From positions 29,272 to 93,271 of the forward strand of contig JAQVDS010000005.1 of the NCBI GenBank assembly GCA_028697715.1: DNA of 64,000 nucleotides. The letters are read 5' to 3'. This document shows positions 54,156 to 63,879 of the stretch, piece after piece (position 1 is the stretch's first letter; each line of letters starts with the position of its first letter). The notes under the pieces were generated by a model, which saw only the letters and a program-made list of their open reading frames with translations, was not told where the DNA came from and did no database searches. This DNA comes from Acidithiobacillus sp. (GTDB lineage: Bacteria; Pseudomonadota; Gammaproteobacteria; Acidithiobacillales; Acidithiobacillaceae). A program made the position numbers and the translations under genes.

Positions 54156-55544
54156 ATGAGTGAAAAGATGTGGGGCGGGCGCTTTACCGCCGGTACCGAT
54201 TCTCTGGTCGAGCGCTTTACCTCGTCCATTGCCGTGGATCGACGCCTCTATGCCGAGGATATTCGCGGCTCGATGGCGCACGCGCGCATGCTGGGGCGGG
54301 TGGGCGTGCTGACAGCGGCCGAGGTGGAGGCGATCTGCAGCGGGTTGCAGGAGATTGGTCGGGAGATTGTCAATGGCAATTTCACCTACACCGACAGCCT
54401 CGAAGACATCCACATGCACATCGAGAGCCGCCTGATTGCGCTCATTGGCGATACGGGCAAAAAGCTGCACACCGGCCGCTCGCGCAACGACCAGGTGGCT
54501 ACCGACATGCGCCTGTACACCCGCGGCGCCATCGACCACCTGCTCGCTCTTCTGCGCGCGCTGCAGGTGGTCTTCGTTGATCTTGCCGAGCGCGAAGTCG
54601 ACACCATCCTGCCTGGCCTCACCCATTTACAGGTGGCCCAGCCCGTCACTTTCGGCCACCACTGTATGGCCTATGTCGAGATGTTCCGCCGCGATGCCGA
54701 GCGTCTGCGCGATGCCCGCAAGCGGGTCAATGTCTTGCCCCTCGGCGCTGCGGCCCTGGCCGGGACCACCTTCCCCATCGATCGCTGGGACGTAGCGCGC
54801 GAGCTCGGCTTCGATCATGTCGCGGAAAACAGTCTCGACGCCGTTTCCGATCGCGATTTTCTGCTCGAGACCCTGGCGGCTCTCTCCCTCATCGCTGTGC
54901 ATCTGTCGCGTCTGGCCGAAGAGCTGATCTATTGGATGTCGGCGGCGCTCGCCTTCATCGACCTGCCGGACGCCTTCTGTACCGGCTCGAGCATCATGCC
55001 GCAAAAGAAAAACCCGGATGTCGCGGAACTGATTCGCGGCAAGAGTGGCAAGGTCATGGGGCAACTCACGGCTTTGCTCATCCTCATGAAAGGACAAGCC
55101 CTCGCCTACAACCGCGACAATCAAGAAGACAAGAGTATTTTCTTCACCGCGCTGGACGAAATCGAGGCCAGCCTCCAGCTTCTGATCCGCATGCTGCCCG
55201 GCCTGCAGACCCGTCCGGCGCGGATGCGGGCGGAAGCGGAAAAGGGCTTTGCCACCGCCACCGATCTCGCCGACTACCTGGTACGCAAAGGGGTGCCCTT
55301 CCGCGATGCCCATGCGGTGGTCGGTCGCGCCGTCCGCCTGGCGCAGGAGCGCGGTATCGGCCTGGAAGCCTTGCCACTGGCCGAACTGCAGGCCCTGTCA
55401 CCAGCGATCGCCGATGACGTCTTCCAGGTGCTCACCCTGGAAGGATCGGTCGCAGCGCGCAAGCACCTCGGCGGCACCGCGCCCGAACAGGTGCGCGCCG
55501 CCATTGCCCGCGCTCGGCAGCGATTGGCGGGAGAAGGTGCATGA
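54156..55544 (+). CDS. argH: Argininosuccinate lyase
   Basis: A 462-residue ArgH that cleaves argininosuccinate to arginine and fumarate. Motifs: [51 protein letters not shown] (catalytic His) and [20 protein letters not shown] (family signature with catalytic Ser). ATG 54156 lies 6 bp after GAGGAGGT and is preferred to the GTG at 54153. The decayed cassette array abuts its leader. Confidence 0.96.
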   Translation: MSEKMWGGRFTAGTDSLVERFTSSIAVDRRLYAEDIRGSMAHARMLGRVGVLTAAEVEAICSGLQEIGREIVNGNFTYTDSLEDIHMHIESRLIALIGDTGKKLHTGRSRNDQVATDMRLYTRGAIDHLLALLRALQVVFVDLAEREVDTILPGLTHLQVAQPVTFGHHCMAYVEMFRRDAERLRDARKRVNVLPLGAAALAGTTFPIDRWDVARELGFDHVAENSLDAVSDRDFLLETLAALSLIAVHLSRLAEELIYWMSAALAFIDLPDAFCTGSSIMPQKKNPDVAELIRGKSGKVMGQLTALLILMKGQALAYNRDNQEDKSIFFTALDEIEASLQLLIRMLPGLQTRPARMRAEAEKGFATATDLADYLVRKGVPFRDAHAVVGRAVRLAQERGIGLEALPLAELQALSPAIADDVFQVLTLEGSVAARKHLGGTAPEQVRAAIARARQRLAGEGA

Positions 55545-55672
55545 TGCCATTACGCCCCTGGGTCCTGCTACTCTTGCTTGGCAGTCTGGCCTTGGCCGGT
55601 TGCGGACGCAAGACGCCACTCACCCTTCCCAAGACCCCCACCCCCGTCAGCGCCCCAACGAGTAGCCACTGA
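55541..55672 (+). CDS. lptM: LptM (YifL-like) small lipoprotein
   Basis: A 43-residue lipoprotein. It has a hydrophobic signal ([13 protein letters not shown]), lipobox LAGC, and a short Thr/Pro-rich tail starting [10 protein letters not shown]. The size and GxKxPLxxP motif match LptM/YifL, which helps the LptDE LPS translocon mature. It overlaps argH by 4 bp and lysA by one base, the usual place for this gene. Confidence 0.85.
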   Translation: MMPLRPWVLLLLLGSLALAGCGRKTPLTLPKTPTPVSAPTSSH

Positions 55673-56922
55673 TGCACCCCTTTCATTATCAAAACGGGCA
55701 ACTGTATGTGGATGACTGCCCGCTGCACGAAATCGTGGCGCGCTATGGCACGCCCTGCTATGTCTACTCCGAACTGCATCTGCGCGAGCGCTACCACGCC
55801 TTCGCGCATGCGCTGGGCGCACAGACCCTGACCTGCTACGCGGTAAAAGCCAACAGTAACCTGCATCTATTGCGCCTTCTGGCACAATGGGGTGCGGGCT
55901 TCGATATCGTCTCCGGCGGGGAACTGGCGCGGGTGCTGCGGGCCGGCGGCGATCCAAAAAAGATCGTCTTTTCCGGGGTAGGAAAAAGTCGCGAGGAGAT
56001 CCGTGCCGCCTTGGAGACAGGGGTCTTCTGCCTGAATGTGGAATCTGCCGCCGAGCTTGAGCGCATTGCCGAAGTGGCGGCCGAGATGGACGGGCGGGCA
56101 CCGGTTGCCCTGCGCGTTAACCCGGATGTCGACGCCGGCACCCACCAGTACATCGCCACCGGCCTGAAGGAGAGCAAGTTCGGCATTCCCATCGCCGCTG
56201 CCGAAGACCTATACCGGCGCGCGGCAGAGTGGCCAAGTATCGAACTCATTGGTATCGCGGCACACATCGGCTCCCAGCTCATCGACCTGCAACCCCTGGG
56301 TGCCGCTGCCCGGCGTTTGCGCGATCTGTACGAGCGCCTGCGCCGCCACGGCATCGAACTGGCGCATATCGATTTGGGCGGCGGAGTCGGCATCCGCTAC
56401 CACGACGAAGTACCCCCGAGTCCAGCCGACTATGCCGCCATTCTCGATGATGCCCTTGCCGGTCTGGAGCTCCCTCGAGTGGTGGAGTTGGGGCGCGCCC
56501 TGATCGGCAATGCCGGGGCCTTGCTCACCCGTGTCGAATACTGGAAGGAGAATGAGGGCAAGCATTTTTGCGTGGTCGATGCGGCCATGAACGACCTGTT
56601 GCGCCCCAGCCTCTACGGTGCCTGGCACGAGATCCTGCCCCTACGACAAAGCGCCGCGCCGCTGCAGGAATGCGATGTGGTGGGGCCGGTCTGCGAGAGT
56701 GGTGATTTCTTCGCCAAGAACCGTTCTCTCCCTACCGTCACCGCCAGGGAGGGCCTAGCCATCCTCGGCGCCGGCGCCTACGGCTTTGCCATGAGCAGTC
56801 AGTACAATACGCGCCCACGCGCTCCGGAGGTCTTGGTACATGGAGCGGAAAGCCGCTGTATTCGTCGCCGCGAAACCCTTGCCGATCTGCTCGGCCCGGA
56901 AGAGGACTGCCCCCTCGACTAA
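55672..56922 (+). CDS. lysA: Diaminopimelate decarboxylase
   Basis: A 416-residue PLP enzyme of alanine-racemase fold that makes lysine. The PLP Lys is in TCYAVKANSNLHLL (about residue 58). Also seen: GFDIVSGGELARVL, LRVNPDVDAGTHQYI, HIDLGGGVGIRYHDE, GPVCESGDFFAKNR (active-site Cys) and GAYGFAMSSQYNTRPR. It is translationally coupled to lptM. It converges with the PLD gene with a 4-bp overlap. dapF does not follow. Confidence 0.96.
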   Translation: MHPFHYQNGQLYVDDCPLHEIVARYGTPCYVYSELHLRERYHAFAHALGAQTLTCYAVKANSNLHLLRLLAQWGAGFDIVSGGELARVLRAGGDPKKIVFSGVGKSREEIRAALETGVFCLNVESAAELERIAEVAAEMDGRAPVALRVNPDVDAGTHQYIATGLKESKFGIPIAAAEDLYRRAAEWPSIELIGIAAHIGSQLIDLQPLGAAARRLRDLYERLRRHGIELAHIDLGGGVGIRYHDEVPPSPADYAAILDDALAGLELPRVVELGRALIGNAGALLTRVEYWKENEGKHFCVVDAAMNDLLRPSLYGAWHEILPLRQSAAPLQECDVVGPVCESGDFFAKNRSLPTVTAREGLAILGAGAYGFAMSSQYNTRPRAPEVLVHGAESRCIRRRETLADLLGPEEDCPLD

Positions 56923-57299
56923 GCGCTGCCGTCTTTGGGCATCGCGGACCAGCTGAAATTGGCCGTGCCGATCTCACACTCGGTATCATTACAGGGATAT
57001 TTCGCGTGGTAAAAGGCGTATTGGTCGCCGTGGCTGGCAAAACGATAAGGAGCCCAATGCAGCTCGGCACCCGTGGCGCGAATCTCCCGCTCTTCCTTGT
57101 GTACCTGCCAGGGCCGCATATGGTAGGGCTTGCTATCGATGATCACCCGCACCTGCACAGCACGGAGCTCGGCAGCCTTCAGAGCATCCAGCAACTTTCG
57201 ATCGCTCAGGTAATAGACCCCCACATCCACTTGGTGTTTGGCCTGATCAACGATCAGCAATAAGGGAGCCGGTCCGGCTTGGGGTTCGATATAGAGCAT
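56919..57299 (-). CDS. Single-HKD phospholipase D-like protein
   Basis: A 126-residue protein with one complete HKD motif, YHAKYPCNDTECEIGTANFS (His, Lys four residues before Asp, then GTAN). The N-terminal half has the PLD-fold pattern VDVGVYYLSDRKLLDALKAA and VRVIIDSKPYHM. Single-motif PLD proteins such as Nuc act as homodimeric nucleases, but those are longer (150-180 residues). It has no signal peptide. It may be a minimal PLD or a C-terminally shortened one; it lies 9 bp downstream of pyrC. Confidence 0.7.
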   Translation of the reverse strand: MLYIEPQAGPAPLLLIVDQAKHQVDVGVYYLSDRKLLDALKAAELRAVQVRVIIDSKPYHMRPWQVHKEEREIRATGAELHWAPYRFASHGDQYAFYHAKYPCNDTECEIGTANFSWSAMPKDGSA

Positions 57300-57308
57300 G
57301 CAAAAACC

Positions 57309-58361
57309 TCAAAGTCGTAGCAGACGCCAGAAAACCTGCTCACCCGCCCGCAGTGGTACGACCGTCTCCTCTCCGAAACCCATACACTCTGGCACTGTCC
57401 ATGTTTCGCGACGCAAGGTAATCTGCTCGTCGTTGCAAGGTAATTCGTAGAAGGCCGGACCATGACGACTGGCAAAACCCTCCAGCCGGTCCAGGGCATT
57501 GGCCTGTGCGAAGGCCTCGGCATAGAGCTCGATGGCCGCATGTGCGGTGTAGATACCGGCGCAACCGCAGCTCGACTCCTTGGCCGAGCGCGGATGCGGG
57601 GCGCTGTCGGTACCGAGAAAAAACTGCGGACTCCCACTGGTAGCGGCGGCTATCAGTGCCTGCCGGTGCTGCTCCCGCTTGAGGACAGGCAGACAGTAAT
57701 GGTGGGGGCGAATCCCGCCCTGGAACAGCGCATTGCGATTGAGCAGCAAATGGTGCGCGGTGATGGTGGCGGCAGTGCGCGGGCCCGCAGATTGCACAAA
57801 ATCCACCGCAGCGCTGGTAGTGACGTGCTCCAGCACCATGCGCAGTTCCGGGAAATCGCGACGCAGGGGCGCCAGATGGCGATCGATGAACACCGCCTCC
57901 CGGTCGAACACATCCACCGCTGGGTCCGTCACTTCACCATGCATTAGCAAGGGCAGATCCAGCTCCTCCATCGCCGCAAGGACGGGAAGCACATCGCGCA
58001 GGTCGCGCACGCCATTTTCCGAATTGGTGGTCGCTCCCGCCGGATAGTATTTGACCGCATGCACCAAGCCGCTTTCCTTCGCTGCCCGTATCTCCGCAAC
58101 CGGTGTCGCCTCGGTCAGATACAGGGTCATCAGCGGCGTGAAGCTCATTCCCTCCGGCAAGGCCGCCAGAATCCGCTGGCGATACGCCGCGGCGGCCACG
58201 ACCGTGGTGACCGGGGGCTTCAGATTGGGCATGACGATGGCGCGACCAAAACGCGCGGCAGTATCGGGCAATACGCTGCGCAAGATAGCCCCATCCCGTA
58301 GATGCAGATGCCAGTCGTCTGGCCGCAGGATGCGGATTTCTTCTACCCCTGTCGATTTCAC
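57309..58361 (-). CDS. pyrC: Dihydroorotase (class II, PyrC)
   Basis: A 350-residue zinc amidohydrolase of pyrimidine synthesis. Metal ligands are in [12 protein letters not shown], the carboxylated Lys in [15 protein letters not shown], His in [10 protein letters not shown] and [11 protein letters not shown], and the catalytic Asp in [16 protein letters not shown]. The length matches the class II (E. coli-like) monofunctional enzyme. Confidence 0.95.
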   Translation of the reverse strand: MKSTGVEEIRILRPDDWHLHLRDGAILRSVLPDTAARFGRAIVMPNLKPPVTTVVAAAAYRQRILAALPEGMSFTPLMTLYLTEATPVAEIRAAKESGLVHAVKYYPAGATTNSENGVRDLRDVLPVLAAMEELDLPLLMHGEVTDPAVDVFDREAVFIDRHLAPLRRDFPELRMVLEHVTTSAAVDFVQSAGPRTAATITAHHLLLNRNALFQGGIRPHHYCLPVLKREQHRQALIAAATSGSPQFFLGTDSAPHPRSAKESSCGCAGIYTAHAAIELYAEAFAQANALDRLEGFASRHGPAFYELPCNDEQITLRRETWTVPECMGFGEETVVPLRAGEQVFWRLLRL

Positions 58362-58502
58362 CCCGGAAGCCTCCCCTTGTTTCGCAAGGTGCCAAGGGTA
58401 ACATTGCGCGCCACCCTCGCCTATGCTACTGCGGAGGATCCGGCAACCGTCGCCGCCGTTGCGCGCAGCGCGTACCTTCCCGTTGCTCCGCGAAGCATTC
58501 GC

Positions 58503-60416
58503 TCAACCACCGCCTTCGCTCCAGATTTCGGCCTGGGCACGACTGACCGCCGGCGTTTGTACCCGACAAAAGTCTTTCTCCCCTAGTGGCATGGGCACCT
58601 GGAAAAAGGCCCCGGCCTGCAAGGCCTGCGGGCTCGGCAGATGATTGATCTGCTCCAGATAACGACTGGTGCTGTGATACTTGAGCGCCAGCTCGTGCAG
58701 GTCGGAACCGGCAGGCACACGAATGTCGAGGAACTTGCCCCCGATGTTACAGCGCGGCGCAACATCGAGGGTGCGCAGGGCGCGCCGCATAGTGTAACGG
58801 AACACCGGCGCCGCTTCGATACCGCCAAAATTCCAGGAATAGTGACTGCCGCGCAGGTTCACCGCCATCACCAGGTCCGGACGCGGGCCAGGCGCAAAAC
58901 CCACGAAGGTGGCATTGGTGCGGTGATGGTAGAAACCATCCTTGCCGTTGGCCATATTCGAGGTCCCGGTCTTACCCGCCACCGCATAGCCCGGAATCGC
59001 CGCCAGAATCCCCGTACCGCCGGGGCGCGCCACCGACTGGAGCCAACGCCGCAGATCATTGGCCACCCAGGCAGGCATCACCCGATGGCGCTGGATTTTT
59101 TCACCGACAAACAGATGCGGGCGCACATACCAGCCGCCATTGGCAATGCTGGCATAGGCCGCTGCCAACTGTAGCGTCGTCACCGAGACGCCATAGCCAA
59201 TGGAAATCGTCGCATGCCGGGCAACGCCCCACGACTGCCAGGGGGGCAAAACACCCGCCGTTTCTCCCGGCAGGCCCAAAGGCGGCTCCCGACCAAAGCC
59301 GACGGCCTGGTACATATTGTATAGCGTGCGTTTGGGGGTCAGCAGGGCAATCTTGGCAGTGCCGATACAGCTGGAATACTTGAGAATATGTTCGATATTA
59401 AGGATGTGATGGCGCACATCATCGGTGATGGGATAGCCTCCCACCCAAAGTGGGTGATACACATTGAATTTCTGGCTAGGAGAAACACTGTGACTCGCCA
59501 GGGCCGCGGCAATGGCAAAGGGCTTCATCACCGAACCGGGCTCGAAGGCCTGATGCACGGCGTAATCGACATAGTCTGCGGGTGAGCTACAAGCACCCTT
59601 TTGGTTTGGGTTACAGCTCGGCGCGCTGACCATCGCAAGGATAGCACCGGTATGCACGTTCATCAGCACCGCCGAACCGACCTTGGCATGAAATTGATGC
59701 AGGGAGCGTAATAGGGCCATATAGGCCCAATACTGCATCTGCGGGTTAATGGTCAGATGAATGGCGTGCCCCGGACGCGAAAGTCGCGCCACCTTGAGCA
59801 CCTGCACGATCTGCCCATGACCATCGTACAGGGCCTCCTCGGAGCCGGGATGCGCGGCCAGCCACTGGTTGTAACTCAGCTCCATGCCCGTCGCCCCCTG
59901 ATGGGCCTGATCTACCAATCCGATCAGCGGGGTCGTTGCCGCACCCAGAGGAAAATAGCTGCGCGAACTCGGCAGCACCCCAACTCCCGGGATTCCCAAA
60001 GCGCGCACCGCTTTGCCCACGCTCGGTGGTCGTTGCCGCGCCAGGTAGGCAAAATCGGCGCCAGCGCTGGCCAAACGCTGGCCGAGTTCGATCACGGAGA
60101 GATTCAGTGCCCTGGCCAGTTGCGGCCATTGATCCTGGTGTTTGCCGAGGACCTTGGGATCGCCCCAGATGGTGCTGGCCGCCGTGTTGACCGCCAGCGG
60201 CAGGCCGTTGTCCCCAAAAATCACCCCGCGTTGGGCGGGCAGACGCTGATTGTGCAGATACCGCATCTGTCCCTGCGCGCGCAGTTGGCCGGTCTGCAGA
60301 TACTGCACCTGGATATCGCGGCCAAGCACCGCCAGAAAGCCAAGCACAAAGACGCCCGCAAGCCAAAGGGGCCGCGAGCGCGGCAATGGACGAAAGGGTC
60401 GGCCAGCCGGATTCAT
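58503..60416 (-). CDS. FtsI/PBP2-like penicillin-binding protein with C-terminal LysM-like domain
   Basis: A 637-residue class B PBP. It has a membrane anchor (about 17-35, LWLAGVFVLGFLAVLG), a pedestal domain with PAQRGVIFGDNG, and a transpeptidase domain: SxxK in FEPGSVMKPF and KTGT in VAGKTGTSN. The SxN box reads YSSCIGTAK, with Cys where Asn is expected; I read TGT in the DNA. After residue about 560 a LysM-like module (VPAGSDLHELALKYHSTSR) replaces the usual end. ATG 60416 gives an ATGA overlap with the upstream OmpA-like gene. It lies outside any division cluster and is likely a specialised paralogue. Confidence 0.85.
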   Translation of the reverse strand: MNPAGRPFRPLPRSRPLWLAGVFVLGFLAVLGRDIQVQYLQTGQLRAQGQMRYLHNQRLPAQRGVIFGDNGLPLAVNTAASTIWGDPKVLGKHQDQWPQLARALNLSVIELGQRLASAGADFAYLARQRPPSVGKAVRALGIPGVGVLPSSRSYFPLGAATTPLIGLVDQAHQGATGMELSYNQWLAAHPGSEEALYDGHGQIVQVLKVARLSRPGHAIHLTINPQMQYWAYMALLRSLHQFHAKVGSAVLMNVHTGAILAMVSAPSCNPNQKGACSSPADYVDYAVHQAFEPGSVMKPFAIAAALASHSVSPSQKFNVYHPLWVGGYPITDDVRHHILNIEHILKYSSCIGTAKIALLTPKRTLYNMYQAVGFGREPPLGLPGETAGVLPPWQSWGVARHATISIGYGVSVTTLQLAAAYASIANGGWYVRPHLFVGEKIQRHRVMPAWVANDLRRWLQSVARPGGTGILAAIPGYAVAGKTGTSNMANGKDGFYHHRTNATFVGFAPGPRPDLVMAVNLRGSHYSWNFGGIEAAPVFRYTMRRALRTLDVAPRCNIGGKFLDIRVPAGSDLHELALKYHSTSRYLEQINHLPSPQALQAGAFFQVPMPLGEKDFCRVQTPAVSRAQAEIWSEGGG

Positions 60417-61021
60417 TCTCTGCCAGTCGCGGCGCGATAGACGAAGTCGACACGCTGGTTTTTCTGCCAACAGGCAACAGTGTTCTGATTACAAAGGAGA
60501 TTATCCTTGCCGAAGGAAACCGTGCTGATGCGACTGGCGGGGACACCATCCGCCTCCAGCAACTCCTTGATGGCATGGGCACGCCATTCCCCAAGACCGA
60601 GATTGTATTCCTGCGTGCCTGGTTGTGAGCAGTTCCCCTCCAGGCGCACATGCAGGTTCGGGAAGCGCAGCAGAAAACGCGCATTCTCGGCGGTGATATG
60701 GCGGGCACGGGCACTCACATGGAAGCTGTTCTGGGCAAAATGCACGCGCAGGTGCCGGGGCAGGGCCGCAAGTTCGGCATTGGAAAGGTTTTCGTTTTGG
60801 CCGCCGAGGGGACCGTACTTCAGGTTTTTCTCCCGTTCCTCGGCCTGGTTCAGCGCCTGGGTACTGGCACTCGAACTGGGGACCGCACTACTGGGCTCCT
60901 GCTGCGCATGCGTGGTAGGAGAAACCTGTTGCGCACAGGCGCCAAGAAGCAGGGAAGCAGACAATACGGCGACAAAACCCAAGACACCCTTGGGCGAAGC
61001 AGAAGACAGACATTGCGGCAT
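60413..61021 (-). CDS. OmpA/Pal-family lipoprotein
   Basis: A 202-residue protein. It has a signal peptide with lipobox LLGAC, a Ser/Gln-rich linker, and an OmpA-like peptidoglycan-binding domain (about 85-200): VHFAQNSFHVSARARHITAE, LHVRLEGNCSQPGTQEYNLG, RAHAIKELLEADGVPASRI. It probably tethers the outer membrane to the wall, near the product of the co-translated PBP gene just downstream (4-bp overlap). Confidence 0.87.
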   Translation of the reverse strand: MPQCLSSASPKGVLGFVAVLSASLLLGACAQQVSPTTHAQQEPSSAVPSSSASTQALNQAEEREKNLKYGPLGGQNENLSNAELAALPRHLRVHFAQNSFHVSARARHITAENARFLLRFPNLHVRLEGNCSQPGTQEYNLGLGEWRAHAIKELLEADGVPASRISTVSFGKDNLLCNQNTVACWQKNQRVDFVYRAATGRE

Positions 61022-61079
61022 GAGAATATTCCTTCACTTGTCGGTATACCCCTATGACCGCAATTGTTCTTTTCAGTTC

Positions 61080-61373
61080 TCAGGCAATGGCTGCTTTGGC
61101 GCGCCAGCGATAGCGTGTACCCACCGAGGCTAGCGGCTGCGGTCGCACACAAGCGGCACAGGCGCCGGCGCAAGCACTCTGACAGCTGCTGCCTGAGACT
61201 TGGGCTTGCACCAACGTCTGCACCCGAGCGATCAGTCCACGCCTCTGCCAATGCTGCAGGCCGGCATCCACCAAATCTTGCGGCAAGTCCAGGCGCTGGG
61301 CGATCTCTGTGGCGCTCAGGCTTTCCCCGTCGCGCAACAGATCGCGAATTCGAAAAAGGGGGCTCTCCATCAT
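61080..61373 (-). CDS. feoC: FeoC-like Fe-S regulator
   Basis: A 97-residue winged-helix protein (FRIRDLLRDGESLSATEIAQ, RLDLPQDLVDAGLQHWQRRG), followed by four cysteines in SSCQSACAGACAACVRP. This matches FeoC-like proteins with an oxygen-sensitive Fe-S cluster that modulate FeoB. The start is ATG 61373, overlapping the feoB stop; a longer frame to 61622 is antiparallel reading of feoB. It ends the feo operon. Confidence 0.85.
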   Translation of the reverse strand: MMESPLFRIRDLLRDGESLSATEIAQRLDLPQDLVDAGLQHWQRRGLIARVQTLVQAQVSGSSCQSACAGACAACVRPQPLASVGTRYRWRAKAAIA

Positions 61374-63694
61374 CCCTGCTCCTGAAAACGCAACTGGTTT
61401 TGCTGGTGCCGCCCTTGTCGGCGCAAGGCCAAGAGCAAGATGCCAAGAGCCACGGCAATACCGGCGGTCCACAGCCAGGTCGCCTGCGGATGGGCGGCAT
61501 AGGTCCCCCACTGATAGACCAGCGTTGCCACCGCCCAAGCCATGCCAATACCATAACCGATGGAGAAGAGCATCCAACCCCAGCCGACCTCGCGCCGCAG
61601 GGCCCCCATGGTGCTGGCACACGGCACATAGAGCAGCACAAAGAGGAGATATGCCAGGGCCGTTAGCGGTGTAAAACTTTGTGCCAGGGAGCCAAGGGTC
61701 TCAGAACTCGCTCCCGAGGCGGCGATACTCGCGTCCCGGTTGGCCAGATCGCCCAGTCCCAAAGGATCTCCCAGGCTGCTGAACAGCTTGCCGGCATTCT
61801 CCGGGATGGTGGCCAGGGCGTCGCGAAGCCCCTGCAGCAGATCCACCTGCCGATACTCTGCCATCAGATCCCCACCCGCCTGCCGCTGATAGATGCCGTT
61901 GAGGGTACCGATGACGACCTCCTTGGCGGCCGCGCCCGCCACCAGTCCAGCAACGGCAGGCCAGTTGTCCCGCTCGATGCCCATGGGCGCAAAAACGGGA
62001 ACCAGCGCCTCGCTACCCTGGGCCAGCAGGGAGTGGTCGATGTCGGTGGCGCGCAGGCCGTGACTGGTCCAGCCAATTCCCGGCAAGAGGAAGAGGATGA
62101 AGCCGATGGCGGCAATCACCTTACCGACGCGCAGGATAAAGATGCGCAGGCGCTGCCAGGCCTGCAGCACCACGCTGCGCAGGCTGGGCAAACGATAGGG
62201 CGGCAGCTCCATGACGAAGGGTCGGGCCTCTCCCCGTAGCGCGGTTTTTCCCAGCAGCCAGGCAGTGAACAGGGCCATAACAATGCCCGTCAAATACAAC
62301 AGAAAAACCACCTGCCCACCGTTGCCGCGGAAAAAGACCACGGCAAAGGCCATGTAAATGGTCAGCCGGGCCGAGCAGGACATGAAAGGTTGCATCAACA
62401 CCGTGAGCACCCGACCGCGAGGATCGTCGATGATTCGTGCTCCCATGATCGCCGGCACATTGCAACCAAAGCCGATGACCATCGGCACCAAGGCATTGCC
62501 AGGCAACCCCACCCGGCGCATCAGGCGATCCATCACATAGGCCGCCCGCGCCATGTAGCCGGAATCTTCGAGAAAGGCGAGGAAGAGAAAGGTGAGTCCG
62601 ATGGGAGGGATGAAGCTGATCACCAGATTCAGCCCACCGCCAATACCGCCAGCCAGGGAACTCACGACCCAGTCCGGGGCGCCGGAGAGGAGCAGCAGGT
62701 GACCGAAACCATGCATCAGCAGGGCAGCAGAAGCCTGATCGAAAAAATCCAGGAAGACATTGCCACCGCTAAAGCTGACCACGAAAACCAGATACAGTAC
62801 CGCAAGAAAGATCGGCACGCCCAGCCAGTCATGCAAGATCCAGCGATCGAGATGGCGGGTCAAGCGCTGACGCCATCCCGCCTTGCCACCGGACACGATC
62901 ACCTGCGCGGCGAGCCGCGCAGCCCAAGTGAAACGCGCGGCAGGCAACAGATCGGCAAGATCCTCGGCACTGTCTGCCTGCAGATGCTGAGCCGCAGAGG
63001 CGCGTGCGGCGAGCAGCGCCTGCGGCGTGCTCTCTGGCAGTTCCAGGTACTGCCAGGCGAGAAAGCGGCCACGCGCTCCGTCAATCTGGGCGGCAAAGTC
63101 GTGCAGGGCAGCTTCCAGATCTGCAGGCCAGGCCGGCCGCTGCGGCAGAGACGGGCTACGCAACGCGCTGCGCAAGGCCATGCGCAGTTCGCGCAGACCC
63201 TTGCCCTTGCGCGCCACCATGGGGACCACCGGCACCCCAAGCTGCAGCGACAGGGCCTGGGCATCCACCCGCAGACCACGATCCTCGGCCTCGTCCACCA
63301 TGTTCAGAATGAGGAGCAAAGGCCGCTGTAACTCCACCAGCTCGGCGGTCAGCAAGAGCTGTCGCTCCAGGGTACTGGCATCGAGGACCTGGACGATAAG
63401 CTCGACCTCCTCGTCGCGCAGAAAGCGGCGCGCTACCGCCTGATCCTCGCCACCTCCACCAAGCAGGCTGTAAATACCCGGCAGATCGATCACTTCGATC
63501 TTCTCGTTGCCCAGGCGTGCGCTGCCAGAGCGGCGCTCGACGGTGACTCCGGGCCAGTTGCCCACCGTCTGATGGGTGCCCGTGAGCAGATTGTAAACGG
63601 TAGTCTTGCCGCAATTGGGATTGCCAACCAGGGCGATGCGCGGCAGGCCCTCTGCGAGCCTGGTCCCCGCGGCCGCATGACAGTGCTTGGCCAT
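61370..63694 (-). CDS. feoB: Ferrous iron transporter FeoB
   Basis: A 774-residue Fe2+ transporter. The N-terminal GTPase has G1 VGNPNCGKTTVYNLLTG, switch I with NWPGVTVERR, G3 VIDLPGIYSL and G4 LNMVDEAED. A helical GDI spacer follows, then about ten membrane segments with two Gate regions (including VPMVIGFGCNVPAIMGARII). Its start is 3 bp from the feoA stop. Fe2+ supply would matter to an acidophile with many haem proteins. Confidence 0.95.
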   Translation of the reverse strand: MAKHCHAAAGTRLAEGLPRIALVGNPNCGKTTVYNLLTGTHQTVGNWPGVTVERRSGSARLGNEKIEVIDLPGIYSLLGGGGEDQAVARRFLRDEEVELIVQVLDASTLERQLLLTAELVELQRPLLLILNMVDEAEDRGLRVDAQALSLQLGVPVVPMVARKGKGLRELRMALRSALRSPSLPQRPAWPADLEAALHDFAAQIDGARGRFLAWQYLELPESTPQALLAARASAAQHLQADSAEDLADLLPAARFTWAARLAAQVIVSGGKAGWRQRLTRHLDRWILHDWLGVPIFLAVLYLVFVVSFSGGNVFLDFFDQASAALLMHGFGHLLLLSGAPDWVVSSLAGGIGGGLNLVISFIPPIGLTFLFLAFLEDSGYMARAAYVMDRLMRRVGLPGNALVPMVIGFGCNVPAIMGARIIDDPRGRVLTVLMQPFMSCSARLTIYMAFAVVFFRGNGGQVVFLLYLTGIVMALFTAWLLGKTALRGEARPFVMELPPYRLPSLRSVVLQAWQRLRIFILRVGKVIAAIGFILFLLPGIGWTSHGLRATDIDHSLLAQGSEALVPVFAPMGIERDNWPAVAGLVAGAAAKEVVIGTLNGIYQRQAGGDLMAEYRQVDLLQGLRDALATIPENAGKLFSSLGDPLGLGDLANRDASIAASGASSETLGSLAQSFTPLTALAYLLFVLLYVPCASTMGALRREVGWGWMLFSIGYGIGMAWAVATLVYQWGTYAAHPQATWLWTAGIAVALGILLLALRRQGRHQQNQLRFQEQG

Positions 63695-63697
63695 GGA

Positions 63698-63879
63698 TCA
63701 GCCCTCCTCGAAGGACGAGAGGGGGCGGACCTGGATCTGCTCCAGCCACTCGCGGCCCAAGGCAATGCGGGTACCGGCGCTATCGAGTACCACGCCGCGA
63801 CGGTCTGGTCCCAACAGCAGGGTAAAAGCCGTGCCGGGACGCAGACCCATGACCAATAAACGCTTGCTCTCGTTGCCGA
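63698..63879 (-). CDS. feoA: FeoA, 3' exon (interrupted by group II intron)
   Basis: About 60 C-terminal residues of FeoA, the SH3-like cytosolic partner of FeoB: GNESKRLLVMGLRPGTAF aligns with the conserved KLLSLGMLPG segment, then ALGREWLEQIQVRPLSS. Reading upstream, the frame meets a TAA within the domain VI hairpin of an inserted group II intron. The N-terminal roughly 20 codons must lie in a first exon beyond the right edge. An intact protein needs splicing; the ATG at 63850 would give only a short product. Confidence 0.8.

Noticed and set aside
61374..61622. N-terminal extension of the feoC frame
   Set aside because: It lies inside feoB in another frame; the FeoC winged helix starts at 61373 with an ATGA overlap.
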